Shown: positions 36,651-46,600 of the stretch, piece by piece
How positions within the stretch are numbered: position 1 is the stretch's first letter
Layout of the letters: each line of letters starts with the position of its first letter
Assembly (NCBI GenBank): GCA_948684385.1
Contig: CAPQCU010000002.1
Location: 62,001 to 126,000 of the forward strand
Source of the DNA: an uncultured bacterium
GTDB taxonomy: Bacteria; Cyanobacteriota; Vampirovibrionia; Gastranaerophilales; Gastranaerophilaceae
Direction of reading: 5' to 3'
DNA: 64,000 nucleotides
The notes under the pieces: generated by a model
What the model was told of the DNA's origin: nothing
Seen by the model: the letters and a program-made list of their open reading frames with translations, nothing else
Database searches by the model: none
Program-made: the position numbers and the translations under genes

Positions 36651-36974
36651 CTAGATTTCAACTCCTTCAAAAGTCTTTTGCTCTAAAGCAATAAGAAGTT
36701 TCAAAGCAGCAACTCTCTGGATTTTTGCAGGAGCATTACGTAATAACTCTACGGCTTTTAACATCATCGGGTCATTATCATACCAGCGATTTCCTTTGCC
36801 TTGATAAGTATTAATAATGTCGTAAACATGTTCAATAACTTCACCTGCAACCTGTTCCTGAAGCTGCATCATAAACTCAGCTGCCTCGGTTCTTGTATTA
36901 TCAGGAGATAATCTCAATAATTCTAAAGCTTCTTTTAAAATAGGGTCACTATCGTACCAGCGTTTGTTTATCAT
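36651..36974 (-). CDS. Small duplicated RWYD-repeat protein in the folE2 operon
   Basis: 107 residues made of two similar halves: KRWYDSDPILKEALELLRLSP (residue 4 on) and NRWYDNDPMMLKAVELLRNAP (residue 62 on). Not recognised. The repeats are helical and charged, without enzyme motifs. GAGG precedes the ATG by six bases. Its location directly before folE2 suggests a linked but unknown role. Confidence 0.7.
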   Translation of the reverse strand: MINKRWYDSDPILKEALELLRLSPDNTRTEAAEFMMQLQEQVAGEVIEHVYDIINTYQGKGNRWYDNDPMMLKAVELLRNAPAKIQRVAALKLLIALEQKTFEGVEI

Positions 36975-37041
36975 TTTTTCCTCGCATTCTTATTAGTATT
37001 ATTGTATTATAAAATATGTAATATTAAAAGGGTATAAACTT

Positions 37042-37479
37042 ATGAAAATTTTACTTATTAACGGAGCGAACCTGAATATGCTAGGAGCCCGTGAGCCTGA
37101 AAAATACGGTTCTACAACTCTTGCTGACATCGAAAATTCTGTAATCAAACGCGGTAAAGAACTTGGAGCAGAAGTCGATACTTTTCAGGATAACCACGAA
37201 GGAAACATAGTCGACAAAATCCAATCAGCAAGGGGAAATTATGATGGTATCATGATTAACGCCGGCGGTTATACTCACACAAGCGTCGTAATTCGTGACG
37301 CAATTGCTGCCGTTCAAATCCCGACTGTGGAAATACACATGACAAATATTCACGCACGTGAAGAATTTCGCCATACTTCACTGATTTCAGGAGTCTGCAT
37401 TGCGCAGGTAGTAGGTTTCAAGGAACTAAGTTACATTCTAGCCTTAGAAGGATTGGTTGATTATTTAAGCCATCACTAA
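37042..37479 (+). CDS. aroQ: Type II 3-dehydroquinate dehydratase
   Basis: 145 residues. LLINGANLNMLGAREPEKYG contains the active-site loop (Tyr22), INAGGYTHTSVVIRDA the conserved Asn/His, and EIHMTNIHAREEFRHTS the C-terminal signature with its catalytic His. It makes 3-dehydroshikimate in aromatic amino acid synthesis. Single gene with a strong terminator. Confidence 0.97.
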   Translation: MKILLINGANLNMLGAREPEKYGSTTLADIENSVIKRGKELGAEVDTFQDNHEGNIVDKIQSARGNYDGIMINAGGYTHTSVVIRDAIAAVQIPTVEIHMTNIHAREEFRHTSLISGVCIAQVVGFKELSYILALEGLVDYLSHH

Positions 37480-37503
37480 AAGACTAAAATTTTGCAATGG
37501 TTG

Positions 37504-37537
37504 AAAAAAAAGCTTCCCCGGGAGGGGAAGTTTTTTT
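37504..37537 (+). terminator. Terminator after aroQ
   Basis: CTTCCCC, loop GGGA, GGGGAAG flanked by A7 and T7. Confidence 0.9.
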
Positions 37538-37658
37538 GTTTTTCTCTTTTTCTCTCGCTCGTGTCTAACTTTTGTTAATGTCTCTCTTATGTATATATAA
37601 AGTATTTCAAAAGATTTTGATTTCACAAAGCAATATTTTTGTTACATATATTAACAAT

Positions 37659-37695
37659 ACAGGAAGGGCGGAAGCTTCGCTTCCGCCCTTCCTGT
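37659..37695. terminator. Long hairpin downstream of secY
   Basis: Perfect 17-bp arms ACAGGAAGGGCGGAAGC / GCTTCCGCCCTTCCTGT around TTC. No T run on the secY side, so it may stabilise or process the mRNA rather than stop it alone. Loop GCTTCGC matches the hairpin at 58341. Confidence 0.7.
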
Positions 37696-37706
37696 AAATT
37701 TTATCT

Positions 37707-39047
37707 TTACTCTTTCAAGAATGATTCGTAATTTCTAGCCAACAGGTGTGTTTTGATTTGATTGATAAAATCAAGCGCAACACCGACCATGATGATTAGA
37801 GATGTAGCTCCGATGCCTTGAAGAGTTGTGATTCCCGTAATGTAACTTGCAAGCGCAGGAACAAGAGCGATAAAACCAAGAGCAAGAGCTCCAATAAACG
37901 TAGTCTTAGTCAAAATTTTATCCAATGCTTCTGCAGTCGGTCTTCCCGGTTTAACCCCCGGAATAGAAGAGCCGTATTTCTTCAAATTGTCAGCAATTTC
38001 TTTTGGCTGCATATTTGGCATAATTGAAGCGTAAAAGAAAGTTAAAGCAACAATCATCACGAAATAAATCGCATAATAAGTTACACCGCTCGGGTTGAAT
38101 ATTCTATTCAAAACAAGCACCACATCCTGAACCCAGCCTGCAGGTAAATTTGCCTGACCAACAAGGCTCAAAATAGTTGACGGGAACAAAAGAATTGCAA
38201 CCGCAAAGATAATCGGCATTACACCACCAGGATTAAGTTTGAACGGAATAAAAGTATTAACTCCGCCATAAACTTTATTTCCGACCTGTCTTTTAGGATT
38301 AACGATTATTACTTTTCTTACAGCTTCCTGCATTATTACAATGAAAATCATTGTAATAAAGAATATAGCAAGCAATAACGCCAAGTTCCATCCGAGAGAC
38401 GGCTGACCGGCAATCATCTGTGCAGTTCTATCGGTATACAAAGGAATACCTGATAATATACCAACAAAGATAATCAAAGAACCGCCGTTTCCGATACCTT
38501 TTTCGGTAATCAGCTCAGACATCCACATTACAAGGATTGAGCCTGCAGTAAGAGTTAAAACGGAAGAGATATAGAACATTGTATGGTTCAACCCCGGAGT
38601 AATAGAACCCGGAAGGTGTGAAAGATATCCCATAAATATCATCCCCTGAAAAGCAGCAAGAACAACCGTAAACAATCTTGTGTATTGTGAAAGCTTACGT
38701 CTGCCTGCTTCTCCGTCTTCTTTCTGCAGTTTTTCAAGCGCCGGAACAATAACTGCCATCAACTGCATAATAATTGACGAAGTAATGTAAGGCCCGATAC
38801 CGAGTGCAAAAATTGAAACTTTTCCAAGAGCTCCGCCTGAAAACAAATCTAAGAAACCTAAAATGTTGTTTCCGGAAGCTATTCTTGAGAAAATTTCGTT
38901 GTTAATACCGAAAATTGGCAAATGAATACCAAAACGGAACAAAACAAGCATCACAAAAGTAAAGATTAACTTTTCTTTCAAGCCTGATGCGTTCCACATT
39001 GACATCAAATCTGCCGTTGTCGGCATTCTCATTCCGCCATTAGCCAT
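37707..39047 (-). CDS. secY: Preprotein translocase SecY
   Basis: 446 residues with ten predicted membrane segments. ASGLKEKLIFTFVMLVLFRFG and IPIFGIN-type start (LPIFGIN), GGVMPIIFA, and LKKYGSSIPGVKPGRPT are SecY landmarks. It forms the export channel used by the many exported proteins here. The ATG overlaps the rplO stop (TAATG). adk, map and infA, which often follow, are absent; a long hairpin comes next. Confidence 0.98.
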   Translation of the reverse strand: MANGGMRMPTTADLMSMWNASGLKEKLIFTFVMLVLFRFGIHLPIFGINNEIFSRIASGNNILGFLDLFSGGALGKVSIFALGIGPYITSSIIMQLMAVIVPALEKLQKEDGEAGRRKLSQYTRLFTVVLAAFQGMIFMGYLSHLPGSITPGLNHTMFYISSVLTLTAGSILVMWMSELITEKGIGNGGSLIIFVGILSGIPLYTDRTAQMIAGQPSLGWNLALLLAIFFITMIFIVIMQEAVRKVIIVNPKRQVGNKVYGGVNTFIPFKLNPGGVMPIIFAVAILLFPSTILSLVGQANLPAGWVQDVVLVLNRIFNPSGVTYYAIYFVMIVALTFFYASIMPNMQPKEIADNLKKYGSSIPGVKPGRPTAEALDKILTKTTFIGALALGFIALVPALASYITGITTLQGIGATSLIIMVGVALDFINQIKTHLLARNYESFLKE

Positions 39048-39496
39048 TATACTAATTCAACCTTTCCGCCTGCTGCTTCGATTTTTTCTTTAGCTGATGG
39101 AGTTACATAGTTAGCTTTAACAGTAATAGCTTTTTTGATTTCTCCGTTGCCTAAAATTCTTAAACCGTCGCAAGAAGGATGTGCTTTTCTAATTTCTTTC
39201 AAAGATTCCAAAGAAATTTCAGTGATTTCCAAATCAGCAAGTCTGCCAACATTGATTTCAGCATAATTTCTAGCATTGATAACTTGGAAACCTTTCAATT
39301 TAGGTAATCTTCTGTAAGCAGGCATCTGTCCGCCTTCGAAACCTCTTTTAGCAGTTCTGCCTGAACGCTGTCCTTCACCGTTATGACCGCGGCAAGATGT
39401 TTTACCATGTCCTGATGAACGGCCTCTGCCTACTCTTTTAGATTTTCCTGTTGCACCTTCTGCAGGTCTTAAATCTTCTAATGTTATATTTGTCAT
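39047..39496 (-). CDS. rplO: 50S ribosomal protein L15
   Basis: 149 residues with SKRVGRGRSSGHGKTSCRGHNG-type Gly/Arg-rich start and GFEGGQMPAYRRLPKLKGF. Canonical between rpmD and secY, coupled to secY. Confidence 0.98.
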   Translation of the reverse strand: MTNITLEDLRPAEGATGKSKRVGRGRSSGHGKTSCRGHNGEGQRSGRTAKRGFEGGQMPAYRRLPKLKGFQVINARNYAEINVGRLADLEITEISLESLKEIRKAHPSCDGLRILGNGEIKKAITVKANYVTPSAKEKIEAAGGKVELV

Positions 39497-39554
39497 TGTT
39501 TAATTCCTTTCATTTCCCTTACGCATTATAAAAACACTCGGGTTTTTAACTTTA

Positions 39555-39734
39555 CTATTCAACTACTTCAACAAGGTGTGAAATCTTGTTAACCATACCC
39601 ATGATTGTTGGAGAATCAAAATGTTCAACAACCTGGTCTTTTTTTGAGAAACCTAACGCTTTTGCTACTTTACGTTGAGATTCTGAAGAGCCGATTAAGC
39701 TTCTTACTAATTTTATTTTAATTTGTTTTGCCAT
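39555..39734 (-). CDS. rpmD: 50S ribosomal protein L30
   Basis: 59 residues: IKIKLVRSLIGSSESQRKVAKALG and a C-terminal half with TIMGMVNKISHLVEV, typical of bacterial L30. It lies between rpsE and rplO. Confidence 0.94.
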   Translation of the reverse strand: MAKQIKIKLVRSLIGSSESQRKVAKALGFSKKDQVVEHFDSPTIMGMVNKISHLVEVVE

Positions 39735-39823
39735 ATCTAATAATCCTTATTATTTCACTTAAATTTATAACTAAAATAGCCTAATTGTTTAATAAACTTG
39801 GGAGGTATGCATTATACCCCTTC

Positions 39824-39837
39824 ATTTACCCCCCCCC
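39824..39837 (-). repeat. GGGGTAAAT copy with a nine-base G tract behind rpsE
   Basis: Minus strand reads G9 then TAAAT. The tract abuts the rpsE TAG stop. Confidence 0.6.
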
Positions 39838-40472
39838 TAGTTTAATAGTTCAGCCATTGTCAAACCGCGTTTTTTAGCAACTTCATTGAACGGCTTCAAT
39901 GATTTTAATGCTTCTAAAGTTGCGTTTGCTGCGTTCAAAGGTGATTTTGAACCTAAAGATTTTGAAAGAATGTTTTCAATACCTGCAAGTTCCAATACTG
40001 AACGAACAGCGCCGCCTGCGATAATACCTGTACCTTGAGAAGCCGGTCTTAACATAACAGCACCTGCTCCTGAACGTCCTGTAATAGGGTGAGGAATAGT
40101 TGTTTTGAAAATAGGCACTGTGATAAGATTTTTTCTTCCGTCAGCAATTGCTTTTTGGATAGCAATGATAACTTCTGAAGCTTTAGCACAGCCAACACCA
40201 ACCTGACCTTTTTTGTTACCAACGATAACAATAGCTCTGAAGCTTAATTTTTTACCGCCTTTAACAACTTTTGTTACACGACGGATTTGAACAACCTGTT
40301 CTTTCCATTCTGATTCAGGTTTTTCTTCTCTTGTTTCTACTTTTTTCTTTCTTCCACGTTGTTTTCTTGCAGGAAGCTGTTCAACATTTTCTTCTGTTTC
40401 AACAGATGCTTCTGCAACTTCTTCAGTTACTTCTTCAACTGTTTCTACTACTTCTTTAATTTCTTCTGACAT
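39837..40472 (-). CDS. rpsE: 30S ribosomal protein S5 with acidic N-terminal extension
   Basis: 211 residues, about 45 more than usual at the N-terminus. Residues 1-35 are glutamate/valine-rich ([17 protein letters not shown]), followed by a basic patch [12 protein letters not shown]. The ordinary S5 core begins near [18 protein letters not shown] and has [44 protein letters not shown]. It is the first gene of the rpsE-rpmD-rplO-secY block. Confidence 0.96.
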   Translation of the reverse strand: MSEEIKEVVETVEEVTEEVAEASVETEENVEQLPARKQRGRKKKVETREEKPESEWKEQVVQIRRVTKVVKGGKKLSFRAIVIVGNKKGQVGVGCAKASEVIIAIQKAIADGRKNLITVPIFKTTIPHPITGRSGAGAVMLRPASQGTGIIAGGAVRSVLELAGIENILSKSLGSKSPLNAANATLEALKSLKPFNEVAKKRGLTMAELLN

Positions 40473-40670
40473 GTTTAATCAAACCTTTCTGTTTAAATAT
40501 AGTGTTCTACTTATTTTCTATAAAACAATCAAATACCTAACAACAAAGACACCCCGAAACAGGCATCAACAGCATATTCAATTGTGGGTTGTTTTCTGAC
40601 AAAAAAATTGTAACTTAAAAATATTTTTAATGCAACTATTTTCCTGATATAATAGAGCTGAGGTAACAAT

Positions 40671-41240
40671 ATGTTAAGCATATCCGCAGTTCAAAATATA
40701 ATCCCACAGCATATCATGCCGGAAAGGCGTATCAACAAACCTTCGCAGCTTACGTTTAAAAGTTTGGACAGGGATATATTTCAATCAACAATACCGACAA
40801 TTACAAAACTTTCAAAAAAAGAATTTAAACAAATCTATCCGTTGTATTTAAAATACAGAGAAAGTGCAAACGTCACTTCAACTATCGCAGAAGTAAGAAA
40901 ATTTCTTTCGGAAGAAAACAAACGAACAGGAGATGAAATTCTTTCTGCAAATATTGGCGGAAAAGCTGTCGGATTTTTACATTTCGGGAAAGAATACTCA
41001 ACACTTAGCGGAAATATACGTTATCGAATGAAAGCAATGTTTGTAGACGAAAGCCAAAGGGGCAAAGGGATTGCAAAAAAGTTAATAACTACAATGCAAG
41101 AACTTGCAGGAGATAAAGAAGTTATTGTAAAAGCAAGAAGAACTAACGAAATCTCACCGCATATTTACCCGAAAACAGGATTTCATGAAGATGAAGACTA
41201 TATTCATTTTGTTTACAGAAGCTTAAATAAAAGCGAGTGA
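40671..41240 (+). CDS. GNAT-family N-acetyltransferase
   Basis: 189 residues. The acetyl-CoA loop is visible as MFVDESQRGKGIAKKLI (near residues 123-139), with upstream strand AVGFLHFGKEYSTL. The N-terminus PSQLTFKSLDRD recalls the short F-containing starts of two other proteins here. Acceptor unknown. GAGGTAAC lies before the ATG and TATAAT 23 bases further up. Its last 28 bases overlap the convergent DUF212 gene. Confidence 0.85.
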   Translation: MLSISAVQNIIPQHIMPERRINKPSQLTFKSLDRDIFQSTIPTITKLSKKEFKQIYPLYLKYRESANVTSTIAEVRKFLSEENKRTGDEILSANIGGKAVGFLHFGKEYSTLSGNIRYRMKAMFVDESQRGKGIAKKLITTMQELAGDKEVIVKARRTNEISPHIYPKTGFHEDEDYIHFVYRSLNKSE

Positions 41241-41683
41241 ATACCGTAAGCGTAAGCAATCCCGAAAATTGCACCTGCAAGAACCTGCATCGGAGTGTGT
41301 CCGAGAAGTTCTTTTAATTTCCCGCCTGCTTCTACTAAATCCTGCTTATACAAATCCATTATTATTTTATTCAAGCACGCTGCCTGTTTTCCCGCTGCAC
41401 GTCTTACTCCTGCAGCATCGTACATTACAATAAACGCGTACCCGAGAGCAATAGCAAATTCTATTGAATCAAACCCTCTAATCAGACCTACGGCAGTAGA
41501 AAGCCCCATAACTCCAGCAGAATGAGAGCTTGGCATGCCGCCGGTTGTAGTAAACAGTCTTAAATCAAGGCTTCTTTTAACTAACAAATGCAAAAAACAT
41601 TTTACAAACTGCGCCAGTACAATTCCTGAAAACGCAACAAAAATAACTTCGTAACCTGTGTTATAAATTTGAGTTAAGCTCAT
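41213..41683 (-). CDS. DUF212/divergent PAP2-family membrane protein
   Basis: 156 residues with GGMPSSHSAGVMGLSTAVGL, the phosphatase-like motif of divergent PAP2 proteins, followed by AIVMYDAAGVRRAAGKQA-type sequence and LGHTPMQVLAGAIFGI. Several membrane segments. It starts with ATGA overlapping the ispA stop, so both are coupled. Likely acts on a prenyl or lipid phosphate; this is inferred from neighbourhood and family. Confidence 0.85.
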   Translation of the reverse strand: MSLTQIYNTGYEVIFVAFSGIVLAQFVKCFLHLLVKRSLDLRLFTTTGGMPSSHSAGVMGLSTAVGLIRGFDSIEFAIALGYAFIVMYDAAGVRRAAGKQAACLNKIIMDLYKQDLVEAGGKLKELLGHTPMQVLAGAIFGIAYAYGIHSLLFKLL

Positions 41684-42552
41684 TTAAGACTCCCGATTCT
41701 ATTCTGTAATTTATCAAGTATTTCTTCAAAGACCTTCGAATGATACTTTTCTATTATATCATAACATTCTTTTATTAAATACCTGAATTTATTTTGAGCC
41801 TCTTCCAACCCGTAAAGCGACACATACGTTAGCTTTCCGCTATTTTTATCTTTTCCGACCGTTTTACCAAGTTCTTCAAACGAAGAAACTTCATCCATAA
41901 TATCATCGTAAATCTGGAATGCAAGCCCGAATTTTTTAGCAAAATCATCAAACTCTTCAACCACTTCATCACTTGCACCTGCTGCAATAGCACCAATTCT
42001 TACGGCAAGCCTAAACAAAACTGCAGTTTTATTTAAATGTATAAAATCAAGCGTTTCTTCAGGAGATTTAACATATTTACCACCCTCAGACTCAATATCA
42101 ACAACCTGACCTGCTATAAGCCCGTAAGCTCCTGCAAATTTAGTATACTCGTGCAAAATTCTTACAATTTGGGTCATAGACAAATCTTTTGACTTTTCGA
42201 TAATAACCTGCGGTGCAAAAGTCAGAAGCGCATCACCTGCAAGGACAGCGTTTGCTTCACCAAAAACCTTATGATTAGAAGGTTTTCCGCGTCTAAAGTC
42301 ATCATTATCCATACAAGGCAAGTCGTCATGAATTAAGCTTTGAACATGAAGCATTTCGATTGCGCAAGCTGCTGGCATAACTTTTTTAATATCGCAGCCT
42401 AATATTCTTGCAGTTTCAAGACACATAACCGGACGCAGACGTTTACCCGGAAGCATTAGAGTGTATTTCATCGCCTTAAATATATCTTCGGGGTAAGTAA
42501 TTTGAAGATACTCATCTAAATGTTCATTAACCAAATCAATCAATTCTTTCAT
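41680..42552 (-). CDS. ispA: Polyprenyl diphosphate synthase (FPP/GGPP type)
   Basis: 290 residues. First aspartate-rich motif HDDLPCMDNDDFRRGKPS, second DDIMD. GKRLRPVMCLETARIL is the substrate-binding start. It condenses isopentenyl diphosphate units into C15/C20 chains for undecaprenol, quinones and the like; chain length is not certain. It overlaps rsgA by 17 bases and the DUF212 gene by four. Confidence 0.9.
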   Translation of the reverse strand: MKELIDLVNEHLDEYLQITYPEDIFKAMKYTLMLPGKRLRPVMCLETARILGCDIKKVMPAACAIEMLHVQSLIHDDLPCMDNDDFRRGKPSNHKVFGEANAVLAGDALLTFAPQVIIEKSKDLSMTQIVRILHEYTKFAGAYGLIAGQVVDIESEGGKYVKSPEETLDFIHLNKTAVLFRLAVRIGAIAAGASDEVVEEFDDFAKKFGLAFQIYDDIMDEVSSFEELGKTVGKDKNSGKLTYVSLYGLEEAQNKFRYLIKECYDIIEKYHSKVFEEILDKLQNRIGSLK

Positions 42553-43531
42553 CGTCTATATCCTTATAAATATTTTGTTTTTGTGTATTTCTTGCACTTT
42601 CGCGTTTTCTTGAACTTATTTTAACTGCAGTTTTGTTGTGCTGCTGTTTATGTGAGCTTTCTGTTTTAACTCCCTGATACTTCACTTTTTCCTTGTACTC
42701 TTTTGCCTCCTGAAGAAACTCGAGATAGCTTTGATACCTTGTCTCGTCAATTTCGCCAAGATGTGCTTTAACCGCACAATCTATTTCCATATCATGCAGG
42801 CAGTCCTGAAATTTGCACTGCTGTTTATATTTTCCGATTTCGTCAAAAAGCAAATCAACTTCGTTAGGCATAAGAAAGTCAAACTTCAAATTACTAAACC
42901 CCGGTGTATCAACGATTCTTGTATCTTCGTCAACCGATATAATCTCACAGTGCCTTGTAGTATGCGTTCCTCTTTGAGTTTTTTCGCTGACTTCTTTTGT
43001 TCTCAAACTCATGCCTGTTGCTGCGTTAATAAGGCTTGACTTACCAACTCCCGATGAACCGCACAGAACAGAAGTTTTACCTCTCAGTATATCTTTAAAC
43101 TCTTCTATTCCAAATCCTTCAAGGGCAGAAGTGAACAAAATATCATAGCCAAGTGGCTGATAAATAGAAAATACCTTTTCAATAGTTTTATCGTCTTCAG
43201 AGAGGTCATTTTTATTAAAACATAAAACAGCTTCAATATTGTGGTATTTTGCAAACGCAATATACCTGTTAAGCTGAGTGAAGCTAAGCTCCGGCTCTTT
43301 TACAGCAGAAATAATTATCACTCTGTCAATATTTGCAACAGTCGGGCGGGTTATAAAGTTTTGTCTCGGGAGAATTTTTTCAATCGCACCGTTTTCAAAC
43401 TCAACATAATCACCTACAAAGATTTTTTGTTTTTGTTTCTTTAAAACTTCTCTGATTTTACACTCATAAGTTTCAGAATTTGAGTGTACATAATAAAAAT
43501 CTGAATGGATTTTGAATATTTGTCCTTTCAT
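42536..43531 (-). CDS. rsgA: Small ribosomal subunit biogenesis GTPase RsgA
   Basis: 331 residues. Circularly permuted GTPase: NKNDL (G4) precedes GSSGVGKSSLIN (G1) and DTPGF (G3). The C-terminal zinc-binding motif CKFQDCLHDMEIDCAVKAH is present. A basic tail of about 45 residues follows (SSHKQQHNKTAVKISSRKR). RsgA checks late 30S maturation. The ATG stands six bases after a TAAAAT extended -10 (43538-43543), so the mRNA may be leaderless. Confidence 0.96.
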   Translation of the reverse strand: MKGQIFKIHSDFYYVHSNSETYECKIREVLKKQKQKIFVGDYVEFENGAIEKILPRQNFITRPTVANIDRVIIISAVKEPELSFTQLNRYIAFAKYHNIEAVLCFNKNDLSEDDKTIEKVFSIYQPLGYDILFTSALEGFGIEEFKDILRGKTSVLCGSSGVGKSSLINAATGMSLRTKEVSEKTQRGTHTTRHCEIISVDEDTRIVDTPGFSNLKFDFLMPNEVDLLFDEIGKYKQQCKFQDCLHDMEIDCAVKAHLGEIDETRYQSYLEFLQEAKEYKEKVKYQGVKTESSHKQQHNKTAVKISSRKRESARNTQKQNIYKDIDDERID

Positions 43532-43537
43532 AAGACA

Positions 43538-43543
43538 ATTTTA
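43538..43543 (-). promoter_or_regulatory. Extended -10 of rsgA, leaderless type
   Basis: TGTTAAAAT then TGTCTT then ATG: TAAAAT ends exactly six bases before the start codon. Confidence 0.5.
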
Positions 43544-43586
43544 ACATAACAATCATTACGATTTGTAAATTTTTATTAAAGATTGC

Positions 43587-43614
43587 TAAAGTTTTTGGTC
43601 AAATATGCCGTAAA
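43587..43614 (+). promoter_or_regulatory. Sigma-28-like promoter of the 1177-residue wall protein
   Basis: TAAAGTTT (43587-43594), 12 bases, GCCGTAAA (43607-43614). Same elements as the autotransporter promoters with one extra spacer base. An AAGGAG site follows before the ATG at 43633. Confidence 0.55.
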
Positions 43615-43632
43615 TATTACTAAGGAGTTAAC

Positions 43633-46600
43633 ATGGCTAATAACATCGGAGATGTAAATTACAGAGACTGTAACAATCAGAAATATAAAACCCGTGTACA
43701 GACAGAAAAGTCTATCAACTCTCTATTTAGACGTAATATCTTAACACGTGAGCAGGCAAACAAACTCCTTGACCTTTATCTTTCAGGAGAAGTTTCTTTT
43801 GGAGATGACGGTCTGACTGCAGAGGAAGCACAAAATTTTTCAATAGAAAATTACAAAGAAATTGAAGACAACCTGGCCGGAAATCTTCCCCGCAGAACAA
43901 AAACAGCTTACATAATCCAGCCTAATGATTCTCCGCTCATAATTGCACAGAAGCTTGGTTTTACAGGCGATGAAGCAAAAGAATTTGCTGCAAAACTTAA
44001 AGCGGACGCTCAAAAAAGCGGAATGTATAAGAAATGGTTTAACGTAGGTGAAATGATTGTTCTTGAAGGAGACTTCAAAGACAAAATTGATGAAATGAAA
44101 GCAGCCGGAACTTATATTACAAACAAAAACGACCTTCAAAACAAATATATCGAAGAAAACAACATTAGAGCGAATATCGGCTCTTCAAATCGCCCACAAT
44201 CCGCTAATAGCGGGGGAGGGACAAATGAATACGCCTCAAACGATTACTATAAGAGCATTTCAGACCTCAACAAATTAGAAAAGATTAGTGAAGAAGGGTT
44301 TAGAATAGTAAGCGCTCTTATAGACAATCCGGATCAATCAAATCCTGCCGTAAAAGAAATCAACAGTGAAAATGTTGTATATGTTTTGTTAATTTACAAT
44401 AGCATAACCGGAAGAAACCTCGCAAGAGACCTTATAAGAAACAGCGGAGGTATTACATATACCGGTAAAAAGTTAATTTGTGAACATCTCGAAAAACGTG
44501 CACAGGAACTTGGTGTGTCAGGATGCGATGATTATTTTGATGTCAAAAATCCGGAAGATCTGGTTAAATGGATTGATAAAGCACAACAAAAAATTTATCA
44601 GGCTGAAGTTAAAAATAATCAGTATTACGGAAGAATAATTGAAAACAAAAAGTATACAACCACTCAGAAAGATGCAAATAATTTAAAAGCGAACGGAAGA
44701 AAAATTGCATCTGAACTTTACAATCAAATTGACGGCTTATCAAAAAGCGACAAAACAAGAGCTTTATTATCAAAAATCAAGCCAGAAAATGTTGCGTACG
44801 TAGTTACGGAATATAAAAACCTTAAGCAAAACAAAAATCACAAATCTCTTGCTAAAGACATTAACGACGAATGGGGCTTAAACGGACTTGCAGATGTTAA
44901 GAAATACATTTGCAAACCGCTTGTAGATCAGGCAAAAAATCTTGGTTTAACAGGTATATACTACGGTGATTACCTGAAAATGAACAGCCTTGCTGCGCTT
45001 GAACAGTGGATTGACAAAGCTTCCCAAAGAGTAATTGAAACTATGAATGCTAATTCTGCAGTCAATGACAAAAGTACCGCAACAACACAAAGAAATGGTT
45101 CTTATACAACCAAAACAATTACAAATAAACCTCTGTATAAAGAAGCAGGAATTACAAAAGTAGAAGAAAGGTATGATTCTGCAAACAAGTTAGTCGATAC
45201 AACTTATTACTACAACAACGGCAAAGTTGTAAGAGAATATAAAGATGCAAAAAGAGGCAGGGTAAGAGAGCTGGTTAAAGCTCCTGTTCAGAAAACTGAA
45301 ACAAGCCCTAAAATCACTGAACCTGTTCCTATGGAAATTAAATTACCGGATGATGCAAATAATAACGCAAAAGCTTTTGCTAAAGCTCTTGAAAAAAATA
45401 AAGCAGCTTTAATGAAAGAGCTTGGCATTGATAACGACACATATAACAAGCTTGCAAAACTTGCTATGGCTATTGCAGAGCAGGAAACAGACTTTGGTAC
45501 GAACGAGAAAAGTACCCAGTACAGAAAAGGTAAATATTATGCCGGTATGCTGGTAGAGTTAGGTCAGGGCAGCCTTCCGGGAATAATAGCAAAACTCGGA
45601 CGTGATTGGTCATACGGTCCAACTCAGATTAAGTTTGAAATGCAGAAAAGAGACTCTTGGATTGCTTCTAAATTTGAAAAATTCGGACTGGAAAACGGTT
45701 TACAATTATATGATATGGAAAATTCTGCAATTGCAACAATGATTGTACTTGCACAAACAAGCAGAATTGTTAAGAACAACTCTGCTTACCAAAACGGTAT
45801 AGAAGCTTCCAGAGGCAATGTCGTAACTGTTGACGGCTGGGAAATGCAAGACGGTACTTTAACAAAAACTTACAATACACAGCCTTTTGTCAACGAAGTA
45901 ACAGACGAAGATGCTATTTGTTATTTCTGGAACGGCAGAGGTGTTTGCGTAAAAGATGGTACAATGGAGCCGGAAGCTTTAGAATACACAAGAAATATTC
46001 ACAAGTACCTGAGAAAATACAACATAAAAGAAGACCGCTCTGTACGTGCTTCTGCTGCTCAAGCTTCTGCAAGCAGGCAAACAATAAAAAATTTCACTCC
46101 GATGGACAACAACGGCCCTATAGGCTCAATAGTATTTATGCCAAAAATGTATCAGGATAATCTTACAAACAAACAATATGAACTCGAAATTCTGAAAGCA
46201 AGCTTAAGCAAAAATCACAGTATTAGTGAAGAGTCAAAACAGGAATTAATCAAAGCCGTAGAAAATGGAGAAGTTGCATTTGAGCACGGGCTGACAAAAA
46301 AAGAAGCCGATGCTTTAACACAGTCTGCAGTTGACAAATTATTAAAACATTTAAAAAGAATTAAAACAAAGCTTGAAGAGGATGGTATCAACTTTGCAGA
46401 CGGAATCAGCAGCAGTGAAGCTTCAAAAATGTCGTCCAAATGGCAGGATACAATAAGACAGGCAGAACTGGATTTTAAACGTGAGTACTTAAATTCCATT
46501 TCTCCAACAGTTTCAACTTCATCAGTTGACCCTAAAAACGTATTAATGACACCGGTAGATAATGACATGGATTCATCAAGAATGCACCGTAACGATGGCT

